This document shows, one piece after another, positions 13,001-23,133 of a stretch of DNA of 64,000 bases. Position 1 is the first letter of the stretch. Every line of letters starts with the position of its first letter. Location: the NCBI RefSeq assembly GCF_030052815.1, contig NC_079495.1, forward strand, positions 51,391,739 to 51,455,738, written 5' to 3'. The position numbers and the translations under genes are program-made. The stretch is from Hevea brasiliensis. Its lineage: Eukaryota; Streptophyta; Magnoliopsida; Malpighiales; Euphorbiaceae. The notes under the pieces are model-generated. The model was given only the letters and a program-made list of their open reading frames with translations, had not been told where the DNA came from and did no database searches.

Positions 13001-13714
13001 AATTAATATTAGGAATTCCATTTGAAATAAAAATAATTCCTGATTACGCAAATTAGGTTTTATTTCCATCTGTATTTTGTATATATTATTTTCTTATTAT
13101 ATTATTGCACCACTAAGCAGCAATGCTTAGCACGATGGATTTATTTTTTCGCGCAGGCACTGAAGGTAAAGCCTAGTGAATATTAAACAGAGATTTCGGA
13201 GTTCTGATCTGCAGAAGTGTCAGAAGTATAGAAGTTTGTCACCTCCTCAGTAATGTATGTAGATAGGGCTCACATTAGTTTGGCTATTTCATATGCAATC
13301 AATTTATACATCATATAAATTATGAAATTATGTAATTATTTTGCAAATTATGTAAATTAATGGAAATATGAGAATTTTGACATGTGAATGGAGCATGAAT
13401 GATAAAGTATGGAAATGAATGTGAAATTGAATTATATAGAGAATATTTGAACTGATCAGATGATTATAATTAGTAAGGATGAGATTTTTATTTTAAAATA
13501 TTATTGAAATTTTCAAACACATGAATAGTAAAACACGTCAAACGATAATAAAATAGGGGAAACTCCATTTGTTTCTCCGTCGAAAAATGATTGATATTAA
13601 AAGATAATGACTTGAAAATGATTAAAGGAATAAAGTAAGATAAGATAGGGTGCTCCGGCACCCAATATAGCACGACTTGCTCGGCTATACTGTAATTGGG
13701 TGAGGGGTATCATA
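10100..13714 (+). repeat. Gypsy-type solo LTR in the copia leader
   Basis: It starts TGTAACACTCTCACTGG and ends GGGGTATCATA, a decayed form of the GGGGTGTCACA end seen in the Tekay LTRs. TSD GATTT flanks both ends, which supports a solo LTR left by recombination of a full element. Length is 3615 bp. The first 250 bp resemble the Tekay LTRs clearly (GTTTCGGTGACCGGTGTCAG, GCGATGGGTAACC). A stem-loop CTAAGCA-GCAA-TGCTTAG lies at 13113-13130. Four copies of a roughly 20-bp repeat around GGCTTTATGCC lie at 12490-12590. Its last 648 bp are the first part of the tandem triplication. Confidence 0.85.
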
Positions 13715-14745
13715 GATTTCTAGTGGGTGATTGAATTCTTATAGTCTTATTGATCATCCTCAAGCACATCCATTATTGGAATCAAAATAAACTATAAGTG
13801 AGCAACTCCTTGCCCATCATATCTCATGTGAGGTTCAATCATTTATTAGCCCCTAATGCTCAAAATCTCAGGCACATCCATTATTGATTTATCTTGCATT
13901 AGTTAAGTTGATCCCATTGAGCTGGTAATCATGCAAATAATTTTAATGTCCTCCGGCACATCCATTATTGGCCACCAACTATTTACATATTTACAACATC
14001 TTATACTTAACAATTATTCTTAAGAAAATCTCTTAAATAAATGCATCACATGCAAGTATTTAAAATTTCTTAAAATAATTACCTCAAAGAAGGGCCATGA
14101 TATAATTACTTTAATTATACCATTTCCAACTTAATCATTTATTTGGAAGATTTTGTGGTCGACTTAATTACTATTATGGTCTCACTTTGCACGTTATCCA
14201 ATTCACATGCATATATCATATACTTACATACATTCATACACATCTTATGCATACATGGATAAAAAATAATATGGTATGATCATGGACTTTCTAACGGATT
14301 CAATTTTAAGTCACCAAGAATTGAATGTAACACCCCTCACCCGTCTACAGTGTAGTCGAGCAAGGTGTGCTACACGGCGTGCCGGAGCACCTAATCTTAT
14401 CTGATTTCATTATAGTTCTTGATTTATTTGTTTAAAAACTTTATCTGAGATTTAGGCTAATTTTACTTTTATCATATAACTAATTTGGAAATTTCAAACA
14501 TTTTAACAATAATCTGGCAAAGTGCCGTCTGTAATTTGGACTAACAGTTCTTCTGAACCTGCCAAAAATAATTTCAATATATACTCAAATTCATAACTCA
14601 GATTATCTCAAAGCATTCTCAACAGTTTCTCAAATTCAAATTCAATCTCAAAATTTCTCAAACTCAATCTCATTCTGAATCATTATGATTAGATATTCAA
14701 CTCAAATATCAGAATTCTTATATTTCATTAACTTATACAAATTTG
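13067..14745. repeat. Tandem triplication, unit 1
   Basis: This 1679-bp unit has three parts: the tail of the plus-strand solo LTR (13067-13714), a piece of copia leader (13715-14325), and the terminal 420 bp of the minus-strand solo LTR (14326-14745, starting TGTAACACCCCTCACCC). The unit starts at CATCTGTATTTTG and meets unit 2 at ACAAATTTG/CATCTG. The same order recurs in units 2 and 3. No gene is present. Confidence 0.85.
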
Positions 14746-16055
14746 CATCTGTATTTTGTATATATTATTTTCTTGTTATATTATTGCACCACTAAGCAGT
14801 AATGCTTAGCACAATGGATTTGTTTCCTCGCGCAGGTACTGAAGGTAAAGCCTAGCAAATATTAAACAGAGATTTTGGAGTTCTGATCTGCAGAAGTGTC
14901 AGAAGTGTAGAAGTTTGTCACCTCCTCAACAATGCATGTAGATAGGGCTCACATTAGTTTGGCTATTTCATATTTAATCAATTTATACATCATGTAAATT
15001 ATAGGATTATGTAATTATTTTGTAAATTATGTAAATTAATGGAGATATGAGAATTTTGATATGTGAATGGAGCATGAATGATAAAGTATGGAAATGAATG
15101 TGAAATTGAATTATATAGAGAATATTTGAACTGATCAGATGATTATGATTAGTAAGGATGAGATTTTTATTTTAAAATATTATTGAAATTTTCAAACACG
15201 TGAATAGTAAAACACATCAAACGATAATAAAATAGGGGAAACTCCATTTGTTTCTCCGTCAAAAAATGATTGATATTAAAAAATAATAACTTGAAAATGA
15301 TTAAAGGAATAAAGTAAGATAAGATAGGGTGCTCAGGCACTGAATGTAGCACACCTTGCTCGGCTACACTGTAGTCGGGTGAGGGATATCCCAGATTTCT
15401 AGTGGGTGATTGAATTCTTATAGTCTTATTGATCATCCTCAAGCACATCCATTATTGGAATCACTATAAACTATAAGTGAGCAACTCCTTGCCCATCATA
15501 TCTCATGTGAGGTTCCAACATTTATTTAGCCCCTAATACTCAAAATCTCAGGCACATCCATTATTGATTTATTTAGTTAAGTTGATCCCATTGAGCTGGT
15601 AATCATGCAAATAATTTTAATGTCCTCAGGCACATCCATTATTGGCCACCAACTATTTACATATTTATAACATATTATACGTAACAATTATTCTTAAGAA
15701 AATCTCTTAAATAAATGCATCACATGCAAGTATTTAAAATTTCTTAAAATAATTGCCTCAAAGAAGGGCCATGATATAATTACTTTAATTATACCATTTC
15801 CAACTTAATCATTTATTTGGAAGATTTTGTGGTCGACTTAATTACTATTATGGTCTCACTTTGCATGTTATCCAATTGACATGCATATATCATATACTTA
15901 CATACATTCATACACATCTTATGCATACATGGGTAAACAAATAATATGGTATGATCATGGACTTTTTAAGGGATTCAATTCTAAGCCACCAAGAATTGAA
16001 TGTAACACCCCTCACCCGTCTACAGTGTAGTCGAGCAAGGCGTGCTACACGGCGT
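14746..16055. repeat. Tandem triplication, unit 2, left part
   Basis: This part holds the plus-strand LTR tail (14746-15393), leader (15394-16000) and the first 55 bp of the minus-strand LTR end (16001-16055). The Tat-like element interrupts it after GGCGT, and the unit resumes at 49527. Its LTR-tail part shares variants with unit 3 and not unit 1, for example CAACAATGCATG where unit 1 has CAGTAATGTATG. Confidence 0.85.
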
Positions 16056-18370
16056 TGTAGGAGGGGGCGTGAGGCGAAATATCATCCATTAAAATTATAT
16101 AAAATGCACCAGGAAATGCCCAGGAAAGATGGTGGAGTCACAATGGTCTCACTTAAGTACCACCTCCTTAGGCAGCATTTCCTAGACATGCACTTCATAC
16201 AATCCTAATAGAATCAAACCACTGGTAAGTACCGTCTTCCCATAACACTACCATGGTACTAAGGATTTATGCCACGAAGGCATAGATAGACAGGAGTCGC
16301 CACCCGGGTAATAATCGGGACATATTTAGTGTTTCTTCCGAGGGTCATGGATGGCAACTTACTCCTTGCAGAGTTTCCACAACCGTCATTACCATAGCCC
16401 AATGTCTAGGTTCGGGATAGTGGGTACGTAAGGGGAAGGTGTTAGGCACCCCTTACGCCTGGTCTAACCTCATTAATTCGAGTGCCAGTCCTCTACTAAT
16501 GTTTCTAGAAGTCTTGTTTATTATTCCTTTATTAAACTTTATCCTAAAAATGCAATTCTAATCCTACACACGCAAGTAATTCACAAAAGGATTGTTGTTT
16601 ACACACAATTTTCATGCACAAGTAATTCCTATCTATGGGGTTGCTAATTATTTAAATGATATTTACCAAATGACTAAAATTAATTTATTATTGAGAATTT
16701 AATTTACAAACAAATTTAATTTCAAATAACCCTTCGTTTCTATTTAACATAATTAATTAATTTTCACCAAGTTACCCTAAGGATAATTAAACTAAGTTAA
16801 TTATGTAGATGTGTAATTTATTCTAATATCACATAAGGCCCAAACAATCACAACCTAATAAAGATTTCTAACATGCAAATTTACTTTACAATTACCAAAT
16901 ATTAAATTAAATTTATTTACATGCCAATGTTAGTTTAATTTACAAACAAGATTAATTTTAATTTACAAAGTATTTATTTAAATTAATTACATGCAAAAGC
17001 CAGTTAAACTAAAAACAAAGTTAATTTTAATTTACCAAATAAAAGTTCTATTATTACTATATTTTATGTTAATGGTTATTCGAGAAGTCTAGAGCTACTA
17101 CTTGTTGGTAAATGCAGTTGCCATTGGGGCAAGCTACCCTTAAAAAAGGGTCTTCTCTTCTAGTATGGCAATAATATCCCTGGCTTACTCCCGTTTAGCT
17201 CCATATAAGCTCCACGCAAATGCCCTCTTTGGTACTTACCTTAGGGCTACTTACCAATTTTGTTTGTAATAAAAAATAAAGAAACTAAAGAAAATAAAAG
17301 AAATAAAGAAAATATTAATAACAATTTACATTGGATTTTAACTCTAGTCTCCTAAAGGGTTAAGAATCCTAATTAGTTACAACTACCTAATAGTCTAAGT
17401 CTTCTAACATGATCCAAACACTTCATAACACTTCTTGAATTAAAAGAACACAGAAAAATAGATCAAATATCAATTAAAACCCAAGAAAATACAAGAACAT
17501 GCATAAATATACAATTTCTAAATTCTGGCAGATTAACAGTAGCAAGAAATCCGATTTTTTAAAAATAGTTATACATGCCTAAAAATCATTAAAAAAATTA
17601 CAGAAGACAGCCTACATATCATAAAAGATCATAAAATTTATAAATCAAACAAAACCCTAGCCGAATGGTCTACATAAATCGTAACTTTTCTAAGTGACAG
17701 AATCGTACTATTTTTTTGTAAAATTCATAACTCATTAACCACAATAGATATGAATGCAAAGCCAATTGGAAAATATTCATAAGATTCTGAAGTTAATTTT
17801 AGACACTAGATTTGCACAAAAATATTAAGGAACAAGGGAGATATGGGCTCCACAAGTCGGATATCCTGCAAATCAGATTTTGCAGGAACCCTAACTTCAA
17901 ACAGCCATAACTTACAAAATATTAAAGCTTTTTTAGTGATTCTTGAGCCTAAAATTAATGGAATTTCGTGTAGAATATGAATATAATTTTTACAAATTTT
18001 TTACAGATTCAGAAAATAAAGAAAAATAATAAAAATATGAGAGACAGAAACTAAACATGTGCAGGGTTGTGTATCCCCTCAAATTAAGAATGACTACATG
18101 ATCAATATGAACATATAAAATAAATTGAAGACAAGGAGCATAGAATTAAAATAATGTGTGGCATAGTTTTTGAAAAGAAAACAATAAGAACTGACCTTCC
18201 AGAAATCTTGTATGAAAATCTTCTTGAAGAAAAGAAAAAAGTAAGGAAGAACTCAAAGAGTCTTGAATATCTCTAAATTTCCTATAGCTCTGAATTTTCT
18301 CTTCCTCTTTCCTCCCATCCTCCTTTCTTCCCTTCTCTAGTAGGGTATTTATAGGGTTTTGAGAGAGAAG

Positions 18371-18678
18371 TGTGATAGGGTTTGGAGTCTTAGGGTGATA
18401 AAGTTTAGATGACTTAAACAACTACGATTGCAGAATTTGAATAAGACTGGGATATGGATGAGGTGTTTCAACCAATAGGAAGACAGAAAAAAATGGAAGA
18501 CACCAATAGGGAGTGAGGAAGAGGTGTGGTAGGGTTTGGAGTCCTAGTGTGATAAAGTTCAGATAACTTAAATGACTAGGATTGATGAATTTGGATGAGA
18601 ATGGAATATGGGTGAGGTGTTCCAACCAATAGAAAGAGAGGGAAATGGGGTGACACCAATAGAGAGTAAGGAAGAGAG
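18371..18678. repeat. 154-bp tandem duplication in the Tat-like LTR
   Basis: Two diverged copies start at 18371 (TGTGATAGGGTTTGGAGTC) and 18525 (TGTGGTAGGGTTTGGAGTC). Both end near an ACACCAATAG(A/G)GAGT string. The duplication is shared by the other LTR (from about 48834), so it predates this insertion. Confidence 0.75.
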
Positions 18679-18720
18679 TGGGGCCAAGGAGGAGAGAGAT
18701 ATTTTGTTATTTTAATTTTC

Positions 18721-18966
18721 AGAAAATAATTAAATGGGTCCCATTTAAAATTCCTAACTAGGCTTTCTTAGACCTATAGAGCCCAATTAAACTTAATTAA
18801 ATCCATTTAAGAACTACCCATATTAAATTTAAACAAAATAAAATTTTATTTTGTTTAAATTTAATATGGGTAGTTCTTAAATGGATTTAATTAAGTTTAA
18901 TTGGGCTCCATAGGCCTAAGAAAGCCTAGTTAGGAATTTTAAATGGGACCCATTTAATTATTTTTC
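18721..18966. repeat. Near-perfect palindrome with arms of about 123 bp
   Basis: The arms 18721-18843 and 18844-18966 are inverted copies meeting at AAACAAAATAAAA/TTTTATTTTGTTT with no spacer. The arms differ at only a few sites. The right arm keeps GGCCTATGG, as in the sister LTR, where the left arm has GACCTATAG. The sister LTR (near 49195-49330) has only one arm. Confidence 0.9.
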
Positions 18967-18973
18967 TCAAAAC

Positions 18974-18994
18974 TTTATTATTATTATTATTATT
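18974..18994. repeat. (TTA)n microsatellite
   Basis: There are about six TTA units here. The matching place in the sister LTR (about 49345-49391) has about fifteen, so the tract has changed length since insertion. Confidence 0.8.
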
Positions 18995-19124
18995 TTCAAG
19001 ATCATGCCACGGAATTAATAATTCAGCTTCATGCCTCCAATTACATTTTACAGTCATATAATTTTTCATCATCGGGTTTCCCACGGCCTCAATGCACATA
19101 CTCATCACAAAATAAGGGTTTACA

Positions 19125-19140
19125 GTTTGCCCCCCACTTT
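19125..19140 (-). other. Polypurine tract of the Tat-like element
   Basis: On the minus strand this reads AAAGTGGGGGGCAAAC and directly precedes the 3' LTR start TGTAAACCC. It is the expected plus-strand primer site. Confidence 0.75.
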
Positions 19141-19184
19141 GGCAAAAGTTGAAATCAATGCGAAAGCATTACTCAAGTTTCATC

Positions 19185-19482
19185 AAAGTGAAACTCAAAT
19201 TTCTAATAACTATGAAACATTGGCTATGAGGATCAAGTATATCTTACTCGGTCGACATACTCTATGTTATGAGACTAGCTACGGTCTCATAACATTAATA
19301 ACTGTGTCATGTAAAAAATGAGTGTATCTTGCTCTGTCGATACACTCTGCGTCATGAGACTAGCTACGGTTTCATAACAGTGATAACTGTGTCATGTGAA
19401 AATTGAGTGCATCTTGCTCTGTCGATACACTCTGTGTCATGAGACTAGCTACGGTCTCATAACAATGGCAACTGTGTGATTT
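19185..19482. repeat. 85-bp tandem array, three copies
   Basis: The string GAGACTAGCTACGGT starts at 19271, 19356 and 19441, exactly 85 bp apart. Each copy contains the inverted repeat ATGAGAC...GTCTCAT (TTCTCAT in the middle copy), which could form a stem with a short loop. The array lies in the 3' non-coding part of the Tat-like element, where tandem arrays are common in this lineage. No ORF runs through it. Confidence 0.85.
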
Positions 19483-19484
19483 GA

Positions 19485-20235
19485 AATGTTGTGGAATCGT
19501 ATTTAGGACCGCAGTCCTAAACTACCTACGTATTCCCCTCGCTATCCTGAGGAAGAATCAGACCCACTCGTAGTTCGACACTTGAAACTGTGGTGATGCA
19601 TGTTCTTCTACGCCTTACACACCTACAGGTGACATGTTGATGCATGTTCTTCTACGCCTTACACACCTACAGGTGACATGTTGATGCATGTTCTTCTACG
19701 CCTTACACAACTATGCCATGTGCCCTAAACAACGTCTAAGGACTTACCAAAAAAACATTTGTCATGAAATGTTGTGGGTTCGTATTTAGGACCGCGGTCC
19801 TAAACTACCTACGTATCTCCCTCGCTATCCTAAGGAAGAATCAGACCCCCTCGTAGTTCGACACTTGAAACTGTGGTGATGCATGTTCTTCTACGCCTTA
19901 CACACCTACAGGTGACATGTTGATGCGTGTTCTTCTACGCCTTACACAACTATGCCATGTGCCCTAAACAACGTCTAAGGACTTATCAAAAAAACATCTG
20001 TCATGAAATGTTGTGGGTTCGTATTTAGGACCGCGGTCCTAAACTACCTACATATCCCCCTCGCTATCCTAAGGAAGAATCAGACCCCCTCGTAGTTCGA
20101 CACTTGAAACTGTGGTGATGCATGTTATTCTACGCCTTATACACCTACAGGTGACATGTTAATGCATGTTCTTCTATGCCTTACACAACTATGTCGTGCA
20201 CCCTAAACAACGTCTAAGGACTTACCAAAATATCT
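19485..20235. repeat. Higher-order tandem array, 239/283-bp units
   Basis: Three units are marked by ATTTAGGACCGC at 19501, 19784 and 20023. The first spacing is 283 bp and the second 239 bp. The 44-bp difference equals one extra copy of an inner repeat (GATGCATGTTCTTCTACGCC...GGTGACATGTT), present three times in unit 1 and twice in units 2 and 3. Units 2 and 3 each carry the perfect 20-bp palindrome TTTAGGACCGCGGTCCTAAA (19785-19804 and 20024-20043), and unit 1 has one mismatch in it. Confidence 0.88.
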
Positions 20236-21150
20236 AATTCACGATTTAAAAAAAATTGGGATGACTAGGTTTCAAAACTTTCTCTGTGATTTTTGTGCTT
20301 CCTGTATGCTACTTCCTATCATGGGCATGCAAATTTTACTAGAGATTCTATAAAAAAAAAAAACATAGTCCTCTGAGGGGCCTCTTTTGCAAAAACTTTC
20401 TTTTAGCCTCAAAATTTTTGAGGAAAACCGTTCACCAAAAAAGACTTCCTTAAAGTCACAATACAATTTCCCTCTCATTTTTCTTTTTCTTTTCTCCCCC
20501 CATGGTTTATGGCTCGACTCATTTATCTTCCATGAGCTCTATTCTCTGTGCCCTAACTTTTGCCTGAAATGCTCTTTTGAGTTTTCATTTCAGCGGGCTT
20601 ACTCTAACTTTTGCCTAAGCGGCCCTTTCGGGTTTTCCACTTAGCGAGCTTTCTTTTTTTCTTTTCTTTTTCTTGTTCTTTTTCTCTTTTTTTTTAAAAA
20701 AAAAAAATTAGACAATCACCAGGATATTCATATCAAGCACCTATTCTATCATGCTCACAATACAATAGGTTAAATCAAAACAATGCAATTCAATTACTTA
20801 ATCTTTTAATGTATCCCTCAAGACACAAACATTCACAATCATAATTAAATAAAACCTATTCCTAGTTAATGCAATAAAAACTTCTTTATTTATTCAGGTA
20901 CACTATTACTCCCTCTTACATTTAGTTTTACCAAATTTCTAACCTTTCAAAGTGAGAAATAAGCTTTATAACCTGCCGAATGGCCTTTTCAGGTTTTCCA
21001 TCTGGATCTTCTCTCATCTCTCCTTTTGCCTAGACCGCCTTTTGTAGGTTTTCAATCTAGCATTTTTTCTTTTCTTTTCTTTTTTTCTTTGACCCTTACT
21101 TTTTCCTAGACTGCCTTTTCCAGGTTTTCAGCCTAGTGGGCCTGTCTCAC
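20236..21150 (-). other. Non-coding 3' region of the Tat-like element with a scattered motif
   Basis: No gene is seen. A roughly 45-bp motif built on CTTTTGCCT...GC(C/G)...TTTTC(C/G)GGTTTTC...TTAGCG recurs near 20552, 20600, 20970, 21024 and 21097, partly inverted within itself (CCTTTCGGG). Long T and A runs lie at 20650-20708. ORFs predicted here are artefacts of low-complexity sequence. Confidence 0.6.
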
Positions 21151-21159
21151 ACAAAGTAC

Positions 21160-21860
21160 CATTTAAGCCTGTCTAAATTGACTGGTTCTTGAAATTTATT
21201 CCCATCCAGGTCTGATATTCTTACAGTAGAAAGATCCTTTTGACTATGTATGGACCATCCTATCTTGGGTTAAACTTTTCTCTTAAATCAAAAGGGGCGG
21301 GGCTAGCTTGTTTCAAAACCATGTCTCTCTCTTTGATCTTTCTTGGATTCACCTTCTTATTAAAGGCTCTAGCTATCTTCCTCTGATAAGCCTGCATATG
21401 ACACAAGGCTCACATTCTCTTTTAATCAAAGTTAGTTCTTCATATCTCTTCTAAACCCACTCATTTTTTAGGATCTTAGCTTCTAGCATCACTCTTAAGG
21501 ATTTGACCTCTTGCTTAATGGATAGCACTACTTTAGTCCCATACACTAAAGAGAATGGGGTTGCCCCCGTTAATGTCCTTGCAGTACTACGATAACCTTA
21601 AAGAATATAAGGGAGTTTTTCAGGCCAATCCTTATATGTTTTGAACATTTTTTTCCAACTAGAACATTTCCATTCATATGGGAACTACACATTTCCTGCA
21701 TGTACTTTTTTCATTATTTGCTCAGCCTATTTTTCTATCACACATAAGAGTTTGTAGAATTGCCCCCCAGCTAAAGTAAATTGAGTGGCTAATCTATGAA
21801 TTTTGCTCTATCTCTTTTGTAGGCTTATTGCGAGTATTCTCTCACTTCCAGAGACCTCCT
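21160..21860 (-). pseudogene. Tat-like integrase remnant lacking the catalytic core
   Basis: Reading the minus strand from 21860 gives a degenerate upstream linker (RLATQF), then the zinc-binding region (IMKKVHAG, HMNG near 21725-21660). It jumps at once to the integrase C-terminal part: TYKDWPEKLPYIL, GYRSTARTLTGATPFSLVYG (about 21640-21520), ARAFNKKVNPRK (about 21365-21330) and a WDGPYIVK-type end near 21260. The central segment with the three acidic residues is missing. Several stops and frameshifts are present. In an intact element this protein would insert the cDNA; this one could not. Confidence 0.65.
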
Positions 21861-21972
21861 TATGTCTTCATATCATTTTCCTTCTCCCTCCAGGTCCACA
21901 TGTGCTACTATTAATCCTTCATAGCATGAAATTTTACTCCTCATTAGGATAACTAGCTAAGTCAACTTTTGA

Positions 21973-22236
21973 TCACTCTTTTCCTATGGGGACACCAGCG
22001 TGGCTTGGGAATCGGCCATCTGATTTTAAGCTCGAGGTATGTGCTTCTTGGTACTTTGTTAACAAGGCTATAAATTTATCTCTTTCTTCTTGGGTTAAAT
22101 CTTCAGCTAACTTAATGTCTTTAAGATTATTTGGTGTACCCAAATTAATAGAGATTGATTTTGATATATTAATAGAAATAAATTCTAAATGATTATGAAT
22201 GCCATGCATACGCCTATTAGAATAAACATCAAACAA
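21973..22236 (-). pseudogene. Tat-like protease-to-RT linker joined to an RNase H tail
   Basis: This 87-aa ORF has strings typical of the segment just before RT in this lineage (INLGTPNNLKDIKLAEDLT, EERDKFIALLTKYQE). The next bases, near 22030, read in another frame as NQMADSQATL, which resembles the end of the second RNase H domain that precedes integrase. RT and both RNase H domains therefore appear to have been removed by one deletion near 22030-22050. This is judged from family knowledge and needs alignment. Confidence 0.55.
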
Positions 22237-22443
22237 GTAAGTAAAAGGATTGGTTATGTTATTGATCTTTACCTCAAAATCTTTATCAAGTACATAAGAA
22301 TTGGAAACATCAGTATCACTACTGTGAGCATTACAAAAGACAAACTCAAACTTGGGAGTGTAACTTTAGGTTCCTGGCTTCCATGCAGTTTTTAGATCAA
22401 TGGTGTTGATTTTCTGCTCTAATTCTTTCACATGTGATAACCC

Positions 22444-22947
22444 CTAATCATATGTCAAGGTAATTGCCCCCTCTTTCAAGAACTTAGGAGGCTTTGGCTC
22501 TTCTTCCTTTTCTGTTGGCTCATAGCCCAAACCATAACTCGTGATCTGTCCCATCATCTCAAGAAAAGTCACCAGACCATCTATACTTTCTCCTAGGCCT
22601 GTGCTAAGAAAAAACTCCATCCCTTTCTTCATAGTAGCCACTTTTAGATCTATCAAGTTTTTATAGATCTCAACAACTTGAAAATCAGACACTAGTGGAA
22701 CTAAACCATCTAGTTGTCATGCAACTACCTCCTCATCAAAATTGGTCTAAACATCTAAAGGACCCTCATTATAGCTAGAATTATCACAAATGTCAACAAC
22801 CATTATAGACTGAGGTTCATTGAGCTTTTGGATGGGTTGGATAGGTTCACTGGGCTTTCGGATGGGTTGGATAAGTTCATTGGGCTTTTGGATGGGTTGG
22901 ATAAAGTTAGTAATTTTGTTAGGGTTTTTTAGGGTGATGGAGATCAT
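22444..22947 (-). pseudogene. Tat-like gag-protease region, degenerate
   Basis: Two ORFs (22692-22444 and 22947-22747) belong to the part between gag and RT. The second contains three tandem 30-bp repeats at about 22820-22912 encoding decapeptides of the form QPIQKPNE. The first has the string GLGYEPTEKEEE near its end, like the GLGY(K/E)PT string seen downstream of protease in Tat/Ogre polyproteins. I could not see a clear protease active site. Stops separate the pieces. Confidence 0.5.
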
Positions 22948-23133
22948 GTAGTGACCTGGTGTAGGTGGAAATTTTGGCTAGGCATGGGGCTTCTAGGTTG
23001 ATTTTCTGGGTCAATCATCCTTTTAGCATCAATTAGGTCTTAGATATCATGCTTAAGTTGAAAGCATCAGTCGGTGTCATGACTGTGGGCTTGGTAGGAC
23101 CGGTAACATTGGTTGATATCATAGCTAGGTGGG
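22948..23133 (-). pseudogene. Tat-like gag C-terminal remnant
   Basis: Reading the minus strand from about 23090 gives a CFQLKHDI-stop-DLIDAK string, preceded by HDTD. This matches the typical gag end of Tat/Ogre elements (T-x-x-CxxLKHxIQDLID). A stop interrupts it. The Tekay element is inserted right after its coding start side at 23133 (TSD GTGGG). Confidence 0.5.

Larger units (their letters stand above)
16056..19124 (-). repeat. 3' LTR of the Tat-like element
   Basis: This 3069-bp LTR is nearly identical to 46519-49521 (one difference in the first 100 bp by eye). It is longer mainly because of the second arm of a palindrome at 18721-18966 that the other LTR lacks, partly offset by a shorter TTA microsatellite. 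It contains a 154-bp tandem duplication at 18371-18678. Short ORFs at 18146-18625 fall in this non-coding repeat and are not considered genes. Confidence 0.9.

Noticed and set aside
18146..18625. Two adjacent ORFs in the Tat-like LTR, repeated at 48609-49088
   Set aside because: They arise from the 154-bp tandem duplication in a non-coding LTR, with no domain or codon signal.
19031..19321. A 96-aa ORF across the LTR end and polypurine tract of the Tat-like element
   Set aside because: It crosses an LTR boundary and the 85-bp tandem array and has no recognisable domain.
19485..20235. CRISPR-like repeat array
   Set aside because: The repeats are contiguous with no unique spacers of constant length, and the setting is a plant retrotransposon.
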